Assembly (NCBI GenBank): GCA_037178625.1
Contig: CM074149.1
Coordinates: forward strand, 930,001-994,000
Length of the DNA: 64,000 nt
Direction: 5' to 3'
DNA from: Skeletonema tropicum
Taxonomy: Eukaryota; Bacillariophyta; Thalassiosirophyceae; Thalassiosirales; Thalassiosiraceae
This document shows, in pieces, positions 55,985 to 64,000 of the stretch. The translations under genes and the position numbers were made by a program. The notes below the pieces were generated by a model, which made no database searches, was not told the DNA's origin, and was given only the letters and a program-made list of their open reading frames with translations. Each line of letters begins with the position of its first letter. The stretch's first letter is position 1.

Positions 55985-56616
55985 ATGCTATTGGTAAAAC
56001 TCCTCAGTCCTAATGCCACTATGCCAACTCGCTGGTCACCCGAATCTGCTGGGTTTGATTTATGTGCAGCGGAGCCTAAAGTCGTACCTGCTGGGGGGAT
56101 GGCAGTTATTAAAACTGACTTGAGTGTTGCCTGTCCAGAGGGAACTTATGCCCGTATCGCTCCAAGGAGGCAAGTCCGACAATGCTCGATATTGTGTGCT
56201 ATGTTATCATGCATTCATATTAATTCCTGCGTTTTGTTCTGTTGTGTATTATGTAGTGGTGTTGCTGTTAAGAGAATGATCGGCTGTGGTGCTGGAGTTG
56301 TCGATGCTGACTGTAAGCTAAAATTGAAGTACAAATTAACAGCCTCGCTTATTTCATTGTAACCCATCTCAAAATTTCATATTCATATATTTTTTAAACA
56401 GATCGAGGAAATGTAGGTGTGGTTCTCTTCAATTTCGGTCATGAGGATTTTCATGTTTACATTGGAGATCGCATTGCCCAATTAATCCTCGAAAGAATTT
56501 CAATGGTTCATGCAGTGCAGGTTGACGAATTGACAGAGACACAACGTGGTGTTGGTGGATTTGGATCGACATCTGCACCCAGCAGCAGAAGAGACAAAAG
56601 TGATTTACCTCCGTGA
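55985..56616 (+). CDS. DUT: dUTP diphosphatase (dUTPase)
   Basis: Exons 55985-56169, 56257-56312 and 56402-56616 join in phase to 151 residues, the normal size of the trimeric enzyme. It hydrolyses dUTP to dUMP and pyrophosphate, keeping uracil out of DNA and feeding thymidylate synthesis. All five motifs are visible: [16 protein letters not shown] (split by intron 1); [31 protein letters not shown]; and [10 protein letters not shown] near the C-terminus. Intron 1 (56170-56256) starts with GC (AG|GCAAGT), a known minor donor class; intron 2 is GT-AG. Ribonucleotide reductase genes follow nearby. Confidence 0.93.
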
Positions 56617-57091
56617 TAGATTACGAAGAGAGAACTCTCACTGTGAAATTGTTGGATTTATTGCGTGCGTCTTTCCCCATGTCATCTATCAAAGCCATTG
56701 CAAAATATTGTTCGGGTTAAACATGTGTCGCCCTCTCTCGCGGATCAACTAACGCCAGGGGTGCATTCCGTCCAACCAACACTGCCACGGCCACGGCTCC
56801 AGCACCAAATATACATATATATAATTTATAATATCATTCGTGTTACATAGATGTGGCACATTTTGGATAGGTAAATGGCATTAATACATAGTTACTTCTA
56901 GCTTGTGCAGCTTCTCTCAGATGTCTTGCTTGTTTTGGTATTCAATCAAAGTGGCAGTCATTGCAAAATATTGTGTAGGTTAAACTATTTAGTGTTGTTG
57001 ATCGCCTTCTATTCGTGTTACATAGATGTGGCACATTTTGGATAGGTAAATGGCATTAATACATAGTTACTTCTAGCTTGTGCAGCTTCTC
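56617..57091. repeat. Intergenic with a 124-bp direct duplication
   Basis: 56836-56959 recurs at 57011-57134, beginning ATTCGTGTTACATAGATGTG. The second copy includes the end of the MORN gene, so the first is a duplicated 3' gene end. A shorter phrase (CATTGCAAAATATTG) occurs at about 56697 and 56958. Confidence 0.7.
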
Positions 57092-57442
57092 TCAGATGTC
57101 TTGCTTGTTTTGGTATTCAATCAAAGTGGCAGTCAGTTTCGAAACTTGTGTCTTCAATTTTTTAGCTTCTCTGACAAGCTTCAATGAGGATGCTTCAGGT
57201 CTACCTTTTCGGAAGTAGCACGTGTACGAGTCTCCATTCGACCAAGTTAGGCAGCCCCATCCGTGTTCGAATCCATCGCGGAACAATCCCGTGTATTTTA
57301 CATCGCTCTTGAACTCGTAAACGCCCCATCCGTGTGGAATGAAACGGTGCTTTGCCATGCCCTTTCCTTTTCCTCTGCTGTTGCGCAACTTCGTCTTACG
57401 AACAGAACCGCTGTATAGTCCACCAGAATAATGAATCTTCAT
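57092..57442 (-). CDS. MORN-repeat protein
   Basis: 116 residues from the ATG at 57442. Three MORN-like motifs can be read: IHYSGGLYSG, HGWGVYEFKSDVKYTGLFRDG and HGWGCLTWSNGDSYTCYFRKG (Y-x-G and HGxG spacing). The last 30 residues form a Lys-rich helix (LKLVREAKKLKTQVSKLTA). MORN repeats usually bind membranes or proteins. Further exons to the right are possible because the frame stays open to 57514 without another ATG. Confidence 0.6.
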   Translation of the reverse strand: MKIHYSGGLYSGSVRKTKLRNSRGKGKGMAKHRFIPHGWGVYEFKSDVKYTGLFRDGFEHGWGCLTWSNGDSYTCYFRKGRPEASSLKLVREAKKLKTQVSKLTATLIEYQNKQDI

Positions 57443-58132
57443 TTTGAAGTTAAGTGAAATAATACCGACAGATGTTGATGACGATGCAGCCAATGATGTC
57501 TTCTTTGAGAACAAAGCAAATCGGATTTATGAGCCAAGCTCGGATCGGCCAACCCCAAATCAAAGCAAGCAGCATATTATTCAATAGTAGTCCTAAGGTA
57601 GGGTTCTCACCCTTTGTTTTGATTCTGGGGTCTGCTACCTTTTACAAGATGTACAGGGCGGAAGTGGTGTGAACTTTTTTCAAATTGAGTTTTTGGGACT
57701 CAGTACCATCAAACCTGAGTCCACGATTAACTTCAATTTCAAATCTACCTTGGACGGAATTGGTATGAACTTTTTTCAAATTGAGTTTTTGGGACTTACA
57801 TCAAACCTAAGTCCATGCATCAGGGAAGTCGCTTGGCCTCTCTTTTGTGGCAACAAGTACAATACCTATTTGAAGTCCGATCACAGGTTCCAGTCAAGTG
57901 CTGTTTTGGTGTCATGGTTGCAAGAGATGTCGGATATTATACTGCTGAGGCTTATTTCATCGGCCTGATTGAGGATCCAACTTGTGTGCTATTGATATAT
58001 TCAAATTTGATGCTATAAGCGTGAGACTAATATGTCAAGATCGTATACAACAACATAAACTAAAGAAAGACTACTAATCAGCATTCAGTGATGATCGAAC
58101 AGCGCACTATATTAGGGAGATATAGGAGTAAT
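57443..58132. other. Intergenic between MORN and RNR genes
   Basis: A phrase of about 30 bp (GAACTTTTTTCAAATTGAGT...) is repeated at about 57671 and 57766. No gene recognised in the short frames. Confidence 0.4.
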
Positions 58133-59370
58133 TCAGAAGTCTGCGTCGAGGCTGAACACTTGATCCTCCTGGGCTACACCAACACCACTCTTAGCATACT
58201 CTCCAACGCGCCTCTCGAAGAAGTTAGTTTTCCCCTGCAGACTGATCATCTCCATCCATTCAAATGGATTGGCAGCTCCGTATTGCTTGGGGCATCCAAG
58301 GGCAGCCAACAAACGATCAGCACAGAACTCAATGTACTGGCACATGAGGTCTCCGTTCATACCAATCAGGGAAACAGGAAGGGCCTCCACCACAAACTCC
58401 TTCTCGATCTGGACAGCATTAGTTATAATCTCGTCAATACGGATAACAGGCAATTTGTTCACGAGCTTGCTGTAAAGAAGGCAGGCAAAGTCACAATGTA
58501 GACCCTCATCACGCGAGATAAGCTCATTGGAGAAACAAAGGCCAGGCATGAGACCACGCTTCTTCAACCAAAAGATGGCGCAGAAACTGCCACTGAAAAA
58601 GATACCCTCCACGGCTGCAAAGGCGATGATACGTTCGGCGAAGGAAGCGTTGTTGGAGTCGCACCACCGGAGAGCCCAGTGAGCCTTCTTTTGAACACAG
58701 GGAATGGTCTCGATGGCATTGAGAATACGAGACTTGGTCTTTTGGTCCTTAATGTATGTGTCAATTAACAACGAATAGGTTTCGCTTTGAATGTTGTGTA
58801 GATTATAATGTATGTAAACATATACCAGAAACCAGGAAACAGGTGAGTGTCAATGGTGTATGTACGAGCCAATGTAAAAGCCTACACATTTTTTTCATCT
58901 TGTTACCTATGAATATTTTCAACCGCAATTTGAAATCCGTAGAAGAAGCGTGCCTCAGGGCTTTGCACCTCAGTAGCAAAGTTACTGGAGAGGTTCTCGT
59001 TGACAATACCATCGGAGGCAGCAAAAAAGGCAAGGACGTGGGAGACGAAATGACGTTCGTTGTCGGCTAGACCTTCCCAATCTTTGAGGTCGGAGGAAAG
59101 GTCAATTTCCTCGGTAGTCCAGAAACAAGCTAGTGCCTTTTTGTACATGACCCATATCTCTAGTACGAAGACATACAGAGGGAGGTGAGGCAGAGTATGC
59201 AAGTAACATTTGGGCAAATTGCATGTCCCACCTACCTCGTTATCTTGGATGGGGAACAACACAAAGCGGCGTGGGTTGTCCCTTAGTAAAGGCTCCTCGT
59301 CTGCGACCTCGGCTATGATATCTGCACCGCCATTATCATTATCAAACGAACATTCCAAAAACGACTTCAT
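58133..59370 (-). CDS. RNR2: Ribonucleotide reductase small subunit (R2)
   Basis: Exons 59370-59236, 59157-58907 and 58784-58133 join in phase to 345 residues. R2 holds the di-iron tyrosyl radical that drives reduction of ribonucleotides to deoxyribonucleotides by R1. Visible signatures are RRFVLFPIQ at the start, [16 protein letters not shown] (first iron ligand region), [28 protein letters not shown], the radical Tyr in [24 protein letters not shown], and [14 protein letters not shown] with the last ligands. The tail (QVFSLDADF) is the R1-binding peptide. Length is slightly below the usual 350-400 because the N-terminus is short. The R1 gene lies 2 kb away. Confidence 0.95.
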
Positions 59371-59779
59371 CGCCGTGGATTTTATTGTGGTCCAGCTCTA
59401 GCAGTAAAAATATAAGTTGTATGTATCACCAAGATAGATACTCAGACCTTTGCCTGTGGGCAGAAAAAGAGATTTAGTAATTTTCTCTTTTCTCAGCTTT
59501 TATGGCTTGATTGCATCCCGCCTCTCTAGCAGTGCTAATATAGCCAGAGTCCTGCCCGAACGAGGCGGCCATTGACCGTGCCTCCATTGATACTGCCGTT
59601 TGTTTACCCAGCGCGGGGCTGATTGAGAATTCAATTTTCTCACGCCTATAATCTTCACTGCTGAGTCTTAGAGCACGCTGCCTTATCATGTTCAAATTAC
59701 ATCAGCTAAAATAGTTTATCCTACAACAGCACAAGTTACAACTCAGAGATGTCAGTGTCAGGTACAGTTCACTTTTCAT
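59371..59779. other. Intergenic; weak small ORF
   Basis: A 73-codon minus-strand frame (59474-59695) with ATG and mixed composition (RQRALRLSSEDYRREK) may be a small gene; no domain recognised. Otherwise nothing seen. Confidence 0.25.
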
Positions 59780-61183
59780 TCACAGGGACAGGGTATAGAA
59801 AGGCGAAGTGTCAAATCCATTTCGGTCAAGATTCCTCAATTTTGCTCTACGGGCGGGAGAAGGCAGGTTCTTTCGGTGCAATAGCTTTACCCTCTTCACC
59901 GTGTCACTGGTATTGACTTGCAGCTTCGGCTTCGATACATGACTGCGCTCGTCTTTGTATCTGGGTGGCGATGGGGCACTCTGCTTTTGACTTAGCTCGT
60001 CAACAGTGATACCGGTATCGGTGAAATGGAATCCCTTCTCGCGATACTGCTTTTGATTGAGCTCATCAACAGTGATATCGGTGAAATGGAATCCTCTCTT
60101 GTTGTACTTTACTACACGCTGCGAAATCTTGACTAGCATATTGTGAAGGATAATGCAGTATTTCACACTAAGTTCTGGCTCATCAATGGACATCGGTGAG
60201 AAGATCCCATCTTGATTTGGGAGGTCGCCACCACATTCCCTTACATCGCTGAAAACAAGCTCCGCGAACTTAACTTTCTCTTCATTCGGGTTGAAGAATG
60301 AAATCTGTTCCAGTTCATGGAGGGAGAAAGCATTCAGATACATACGCATGTATCTATTCAAAAGCAACGTCCAATTTGGACATCTCAGCATTGCTTCTTT
60401 TCTGAGGATTCGATGCAAGTTTGGAACGCAGAAATCGATCCCATTGAAGTGCGACATACAAGGCATTATATCAAATTTGTGAAGAGTATCTTTGACTGTC
60501 GCCGAGGAGGTTACAACAAGATCGATTTGTTTTCTGAGGCGATGGTTCCCTGGAGCAAATGAGAAGTCCAATGGCATGACATATGGACTTCTTGCATTGA
60601 CGACGAAATCGTGCCTTGAGGCAATGAAACCTCTCCTCACAGCATCTCTGACGGGCATCCTTCTGATGTGTGTGTGAGCCGGCGGGAGTGAATATGACTC
60701 CACATGATGAATCTTGTGGTCCATAAACGTGTAATCAGAAGTTGATATGCCAGTGAAAACAAAGCCAAGTGAATCTAGATGACGTCTCGTATACGGAAGG
60801 GCCATGACGGTGGTATAAAGGTCGATGTCGCTCGCAACGAAACCATCACCTTGAGCACAACTGCCATTGTTAGTTACCGCTTGAACGATTAAGGACCCGG
60901 CGATGACAAGTTGGTCCCTGCCATAAATATGTGCAACACATTTGAGTCTTTCAATCAATGGCACTGCGAGATGCTCGAATCCTTCCCGCTGCCTGATGAC
61001 CGACATTAGAGAGTGAAGGAGTGATTCGTTGATGAAACCAGCTGGAGTAGATTCTTCAGACATCACAACTGTTGAACTGTTAGTCCAGAGGCGCTTGGTC
61101 ACTAAAAGATTGAACGCATCTGTCGGTGTTAGAAACGAGGCCAGTTGCAGAGAGAGTTCACGTATGCTCATGAGAGAGTCCAT
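59780..61183 (-). CDS. F-box-like protein with nucleotidyltransferase-type domain
   Basis: 467 residues from the ATG at 61183. The start (SIRELSLQLASFLTPTDAFN) resembles an F-box. Residues about 90-250 look like a nucleotidyltransferase fold: VIAGSLIVQAVTNNG, FVASDIDLYTTV with the paired acidic residues and, later, KQIDLVVTSS for the third. Near the C-terminus a segment is duplicated in frame (KRGFHFTDITVDELNQKQ and EKGFHFTDTGITVDELSQKQ), then a basic tail. This would suit an SCF-type adaptor with an enzyme-like domain; whether it is catalytic is unknown. Confidence 0.5.
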   Translation of the reverse strand: MDSLMSIRELSLQLASFLTPTDAFNLLVTKRLWTNSSTVVMSEESTPAGFINESLLHSLMSVIRQREGFEHLAVPLIERLKCVAHIYGRDQLVIAGSLIVQAVTNNGSCAQGDGFVASDIDLYTTVMALPYTRRHLDSLGFVFTGISTSDYTFMDHKIHHVESYSLPPAHTHIRRMPVRDAVRRGFIASRHDFVVNARSPYVMPLDFSFAPGNHRLRKQIDLVVTSSATVKDTLHKFDIMPCMSHFNGIDFCVPNLHRILRKEAMLRCPNWTLLLNRYMRMYLNAFSLHELEQISFFNPNEEKVKFAELVFSDVRECGGDLPNQDGIFSPMSIDEPELSVKYCIILHNMLVKISQRVVKYNKRGFHFTDITVDELNQKQYREKGFHFTDTGITVDELSQKQSAPSPPRYKDERSHVSKPKLQVNTSDTVKRVKLLHRKNLPSPARRAKLRNLDRNGFDTSPFYTLSL

Positions 61184-61497
61184 TCTTGGTTTCTTGGCAG
61201 CTAATTATGACTTTGATGTGGGTTTCTTTTTATGTGAGGACCAAGGATCCGGGGACAGAGATGCAATGTCAAAATCATGGCCCAGACAGAAAGGTAAGTA
61301 TGTAAGCTACATAATCAAGAAAGATATGTACTTTCTCGTTTTTGTACGAGGACCAGTCAGCAGGTGTCAAATCTCACTTCAGATTTTTTTTCTTTCGCGA
61401 AATAGCATCCAACAATTGTATGTATCACGTCCAGTATTGTACTATCATTGCATCTCAGAACCAGCGAACAACCTTTATATCACAGCACAGCACAATC

Positions 61498-62307
61498 ATG
61501 TTTATCAGAAAGAGAGACGGAAGACAGCAAAGCTGCCAATTTGATAAGATCCAGAGCCGCATCTCGAAGCTATGCTATGGCCTCGATCAAAAGGTGAGAA
61601 TGAGAGCGTCCGTCTGCATCTCTTGTAATGTTGGTACACTCGAAAGATTGATTCGTCAACACACCGTGCTGCGCAGCTACTTACGTCTTCTCTCACTCTC
61701 TCGTTCTCTATTCTAGTTCGTAAACGAAGCCATCATCTCGCAAAAGGTGATTCAGGGAGTCTATCAAGGTGTCACTACCACTGAGCTCGATGAACTTGCA
61801 GCCCAAACTGCTGCATCCTTTGCCACTCAACATCCCGACTATGCCATCCTCGCCGCACGTATCGAGGTGTCCAACTTGCACAAAATGACAGAGAAATCAT
61901 TTTCAAAGGTTATGCACGCCTTCCGCGGATACAAACACCCCAAAACTGGAGAGACTGCCCCTCTAATCTCCAAAGAAGTCTACAATGTCATCATGGCCAA
62001 CAGAGACACACTTGACGGGTGCATCATCCATGACAGAGACTTTGAATTTGACTACTTTGGCTTCAAGACCCTCGAAAAATCATACCTACTCAAAATTGAT
62101 GGAAAGATTGCCGAGCGTCCTCAGCACATGCTCATGCGTGTTGCCGTCGGCATCCACATGGATGACATTGACCGTGTGAAAGAAACATATGATCTCCTCT
62201 CCAAAGGATACTTCATTCACGCGACACCCACCCTTTTCAATGCAGGGACCCCAAACCCACAAATGTCTTCTTGCTTTCTCACTTGTATGAAGGCCGATTC
62301 CATCGAA
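61498..62307 (+). pseudogene. RNR1: Ribonucleotide reductase large subunit (R1), 3'-truncated
   Basis: Exons 61498-61593 and 61717-62307 join in phase to about 229 residues. The N-terminus (MFIRKRDGRQQSCQFDKIQS) is the ATP-cone allosteric domain. It continues through [17 protein letters not shown] sequence ([16 protein letters not shown]), [12 protein letters not shown], and [13 protein letters not shown] to [14 protein letters not shown], which includes the first redox cysteine. It then runs into a TA microsatellite and a stop at about 62361. The barrel with the radical cysteine and glutamate (normally about 550 more residues) is absent before the next gene. A working copy must exist elsewhere. 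Confidence 0.88.
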
Positions 62308-62983
62308 TATATTATATATATATATATTATTATATGCCCTTTCCTCCTTCTTCCTACATAACGTATGTAGCTAACTCGTAACTCGAGCCTGGTTTGTACG
62401 CATATTTTTTTAAGTTGCTTGTTTGTACTCTATTTTTTAAGCTGCTTATTTCTAATTCATGGACGTAGGAATTAGTAGTCGATTTTAAAAAAGCGCAACT
62501 CTTCCGCCCACGGACAGATTCTGTTTTTCCGAGTAGCTCTAGCCATACTAAGTAAGTATAACTTACCTACATGTACGCTAACGCTTTACATGGTTAGTAG
62601 AGTTAGTCTTTACTTTTTAGCTCTCCCTTAGTATGTCCGGTCGAATACTCTGTTTCGAATAAGTCCAAAAAGGCCTTTCCGTCAAGATGAGGCTCAATCC
62701 TGTACAGGCCTTATTCTAGTCGGAGTTCGCGAGATTCTGTAAATACTCCGCGTTGAAATAAGTCCGAAAATGTCCTTTCCACATTTCCGGTATTTGTTTT
62801 GTTGATGTGTTTGTGTGATGATGATGATGATGCAGTCTCATACACAAATATTACTACCTTCATGCAATGACATTTATCATTATTTTATTCATGCAATCAT
62901 TCTTAACACTATTGTTTTTCTACATCTACATCTCTACAGAAATATTACCACCCAAGTACTACAACTACAACATCACAATCACA
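62308..62983. other. Non-R1 sequence after the break
   Basis: Begins with a TA microsatellite (62308-62335). There is no splice donor that would continue R1, and no R1 motifs in any frame. A phrase AAATAAGTCC-like occurs twice (about 62657 and 62756). The promoter of the following gene probably lies in the right part. Confidence 0.5.
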
Positions 62984-64000
62984 ATGCACATTTTCACCCC
63001 AGCCCGCTTGGCTCTTCTCCTCCTTGGCATGGCTGCTCAAGCTCATGCTCAGACATGCTTTGGTGCTGATGGTATTAAACTGAAGGAAGCAGTTGGTAAA
63101 GTTGTTGCGGGCACTTGGGCCAATGATGATGACTCTGCTAAATTTGGATCGGTTGAGAACTGGTGCACCAACCAAGTCACCACCATGTACCAATTGTTCA
63201 AAGGTAGAACTACCTTCAATGCAGATATTTCGAAATGGAATACATCCTCTGTTACTAGCATGGATCAGATGTTCAGTTCTGCATCTGCCTTCAACCAGAA
63301 CATTACAGGCTGGGATACATCTTCTGTTCTTCACATGGGAAGCATGTTCCGTTCTGCATCTGCATTCAATCAAGACATTGGAGGCTGGGATACATCTTCT
63401 GTTACTTTCATGAGTTTGATGTTCTATCAAGCATCTAACTTCAACCAAGCAATTGGAGACTGGGATACATCCAAAGTTAGATACATGGTGAACCTGTTCC
63501 GTTCTGCATCTGCCTTCAACCAAGCAATTGGAAGCTGGGATACATCCAAAGTTATTCACATGAATGGCATGTTTCAGTCTGCATCTGCATTCAACCAAGA
63601 CATTTCAGGCTGGGATACATCCAAAGTTACTAACATGAATGGCATGTTCCGTGAAGCATCTGCCTTCAACCAAGACATTTCAGGCTGGGATACATCCTCT
63701 GTTATTTACGTACAATACATGTTCTACATTGCATCTGCCTTCAATCAAAACCTCTGTGCATGGAAGGACAAGTTCCCTTACGGACAAGCAACTGATATCT
63801 TCACAGACTCAGGTTGCACCAACCAAGCAACTCCAACTTCTGATCAGAGTGCATTTTGTGCTGGTTCTGCTGTTCAGTGCCAAGACTACACACATCCTCC
63901 TACGAAGTCTCCAACAACTTCTCCAACAGCCAATCCTTCAAAAGCTCCTTCTCCAGGACCAACCAATCAACCAGAGCCCTCCCAGTCTCCAACGAATTCT
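62984..64000 (+). CDS. Secreted BspA-like (DUF285) repeat protein, runs off the window
   Basis: At least 339 residues from the ATG at 62984 with no stop before the window ends. A signal peptide (ARLALLLLGMAAQAHA, cleavage before QTC) leads to seven full 25-residue repeats plus a partial one, of the form FNQDISGWDTSxVTxM...MFxxASA. These are Mycoplasma-lipoprotein/BspA-type (DUF285) units that form a leucine-rich-repeat-like solenoid, common on cell surfaces of diatoms and other protists. A Cys-containing cap (CTNQATPTSDQSAFCAG) follows, then a Pro/Ser/Thr-rich stalk (PTKSPTTSPTANPSKAPS) typical of cell-wall-linked proteins. Likely surface adhesion or wall protein. Confidence 0.88.
   Translation, partial: MHIFTPARLALLLLGMAAQAHAQTCFGADGIKLKEAVGKVVAGTWANDDDSAKFGSVENWCTNQVTTMYQLFKGRTTFNADISKWNTSSVTSMDQMFSSASAFNQNITGWDTSSVLHMGSMFRSASAFNQDIGGWDTSSVTFMSLMFYQASNFNQAIGDWDTSKVRYMVNLFRSASAFNQAIGSWDTSKVIHMNGMFQSASAFNQDISGWDTSKVTNMNGMFREASAFNQDISGWDTSSVIYVQYMFYIASAFNQNLCAWKDKFPYGQATDIFTDSGCTNQATPTSDQSAFCAGSAVQCQDYTHPPTKSPTTSPTANPSKAPSPGPTNQPEPSQSPTNS

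Noticed and set aside
62308..62983. Intron continuing the RNR large subunit
   Set aside because: No GT donor follows the last conserved codon before the stop, and no further R1 sequence is found before the next gene.
62945..63598. 217-codon Cys-rich ORF on the minus strand
   Set aside because: Antisense shadow of the BspA-like repeats, whose 75-bp periodicity keeps several frames open.

Overview
The window reads as nuclear DNA of a eukaryotic microalga, most likely a diatom or close stramenopile. The reasons are short GT-AG introns (51-150 nt) in otherwise compact genes, an SPX-VTC polyphosphate polymerase, a Patched/SSD-type transporter, a secreted BspA-like repeat protein with a Pro/Ser/Thr tail, Cys-rich type II membrane proteins, and many Ty1/copia (CoDi-like) retroelements. 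There are no bacterial operons, rRNA genes or CRISPR arrays. The species cannot be fixed from the sequence.

Layout. 0-10 kb: a tandem segmental duplication of a RING-finger gene plus a Cys-rich membrane-protein gene. Copy 1 (44-1830) is split from its upstream flank by a Penelope-like retroelement (about 1831-6113, minus strand) whose 3' part holds a hammerhead-ribozyme-like motif. Copy 2 has a decayed RING gene, an intact membrane-protein gene (8620-9363) and a small inverted-repeat element. 10-14 kb: a frameshifted zinc-finger gene and a satellite of about 430-bp units. 14.5-23.6 kb: host genes, namely VTC (minus), a Patched-like RND transporter (minus) and a frameshifted membrane-protein gene (plus). 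24.7-37.2 kb: nested retroelements. A minus-strand copia element carries three insertions: a 2.06-kb terminal-inverted-repeat element, a gypsy element with identical 243-bp LTRs and a 393-bp MITE. Each has a target duplication, and removing each restores the copia reading frame. 37.4-43.1 kb: an unrecognised 1,026-codon ORF between 283-bp direct repeats; the right repeat is split by a 1.8-kb TIR element carrying a decayed Ulp1-type protease. 43-53 kb: a repeat-rich stretch with a foldback, a 233-bp tandem array, a second copy of the Penelope-like 5' region and 460-bp duplicated segments. 53.2-55.2 kb: a Gag-only copia derivative.

56-64 kb is gene-dense: dUTPase, a MORN-repeat protein, ribonucleotide reductase small subunit, an F-box/nucleotidyltransferase-fold protein, ribonucleotide reductase large subunit (broken after about 229 residues) and a BspA-like surface protein running off the end. 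dUTPase and both RNR subunits within about 6 kb form a small cluster for dNTP supply. No homology search was possible, so family names rest on motifs read by eye; exon models were checked for splice sites and phase.
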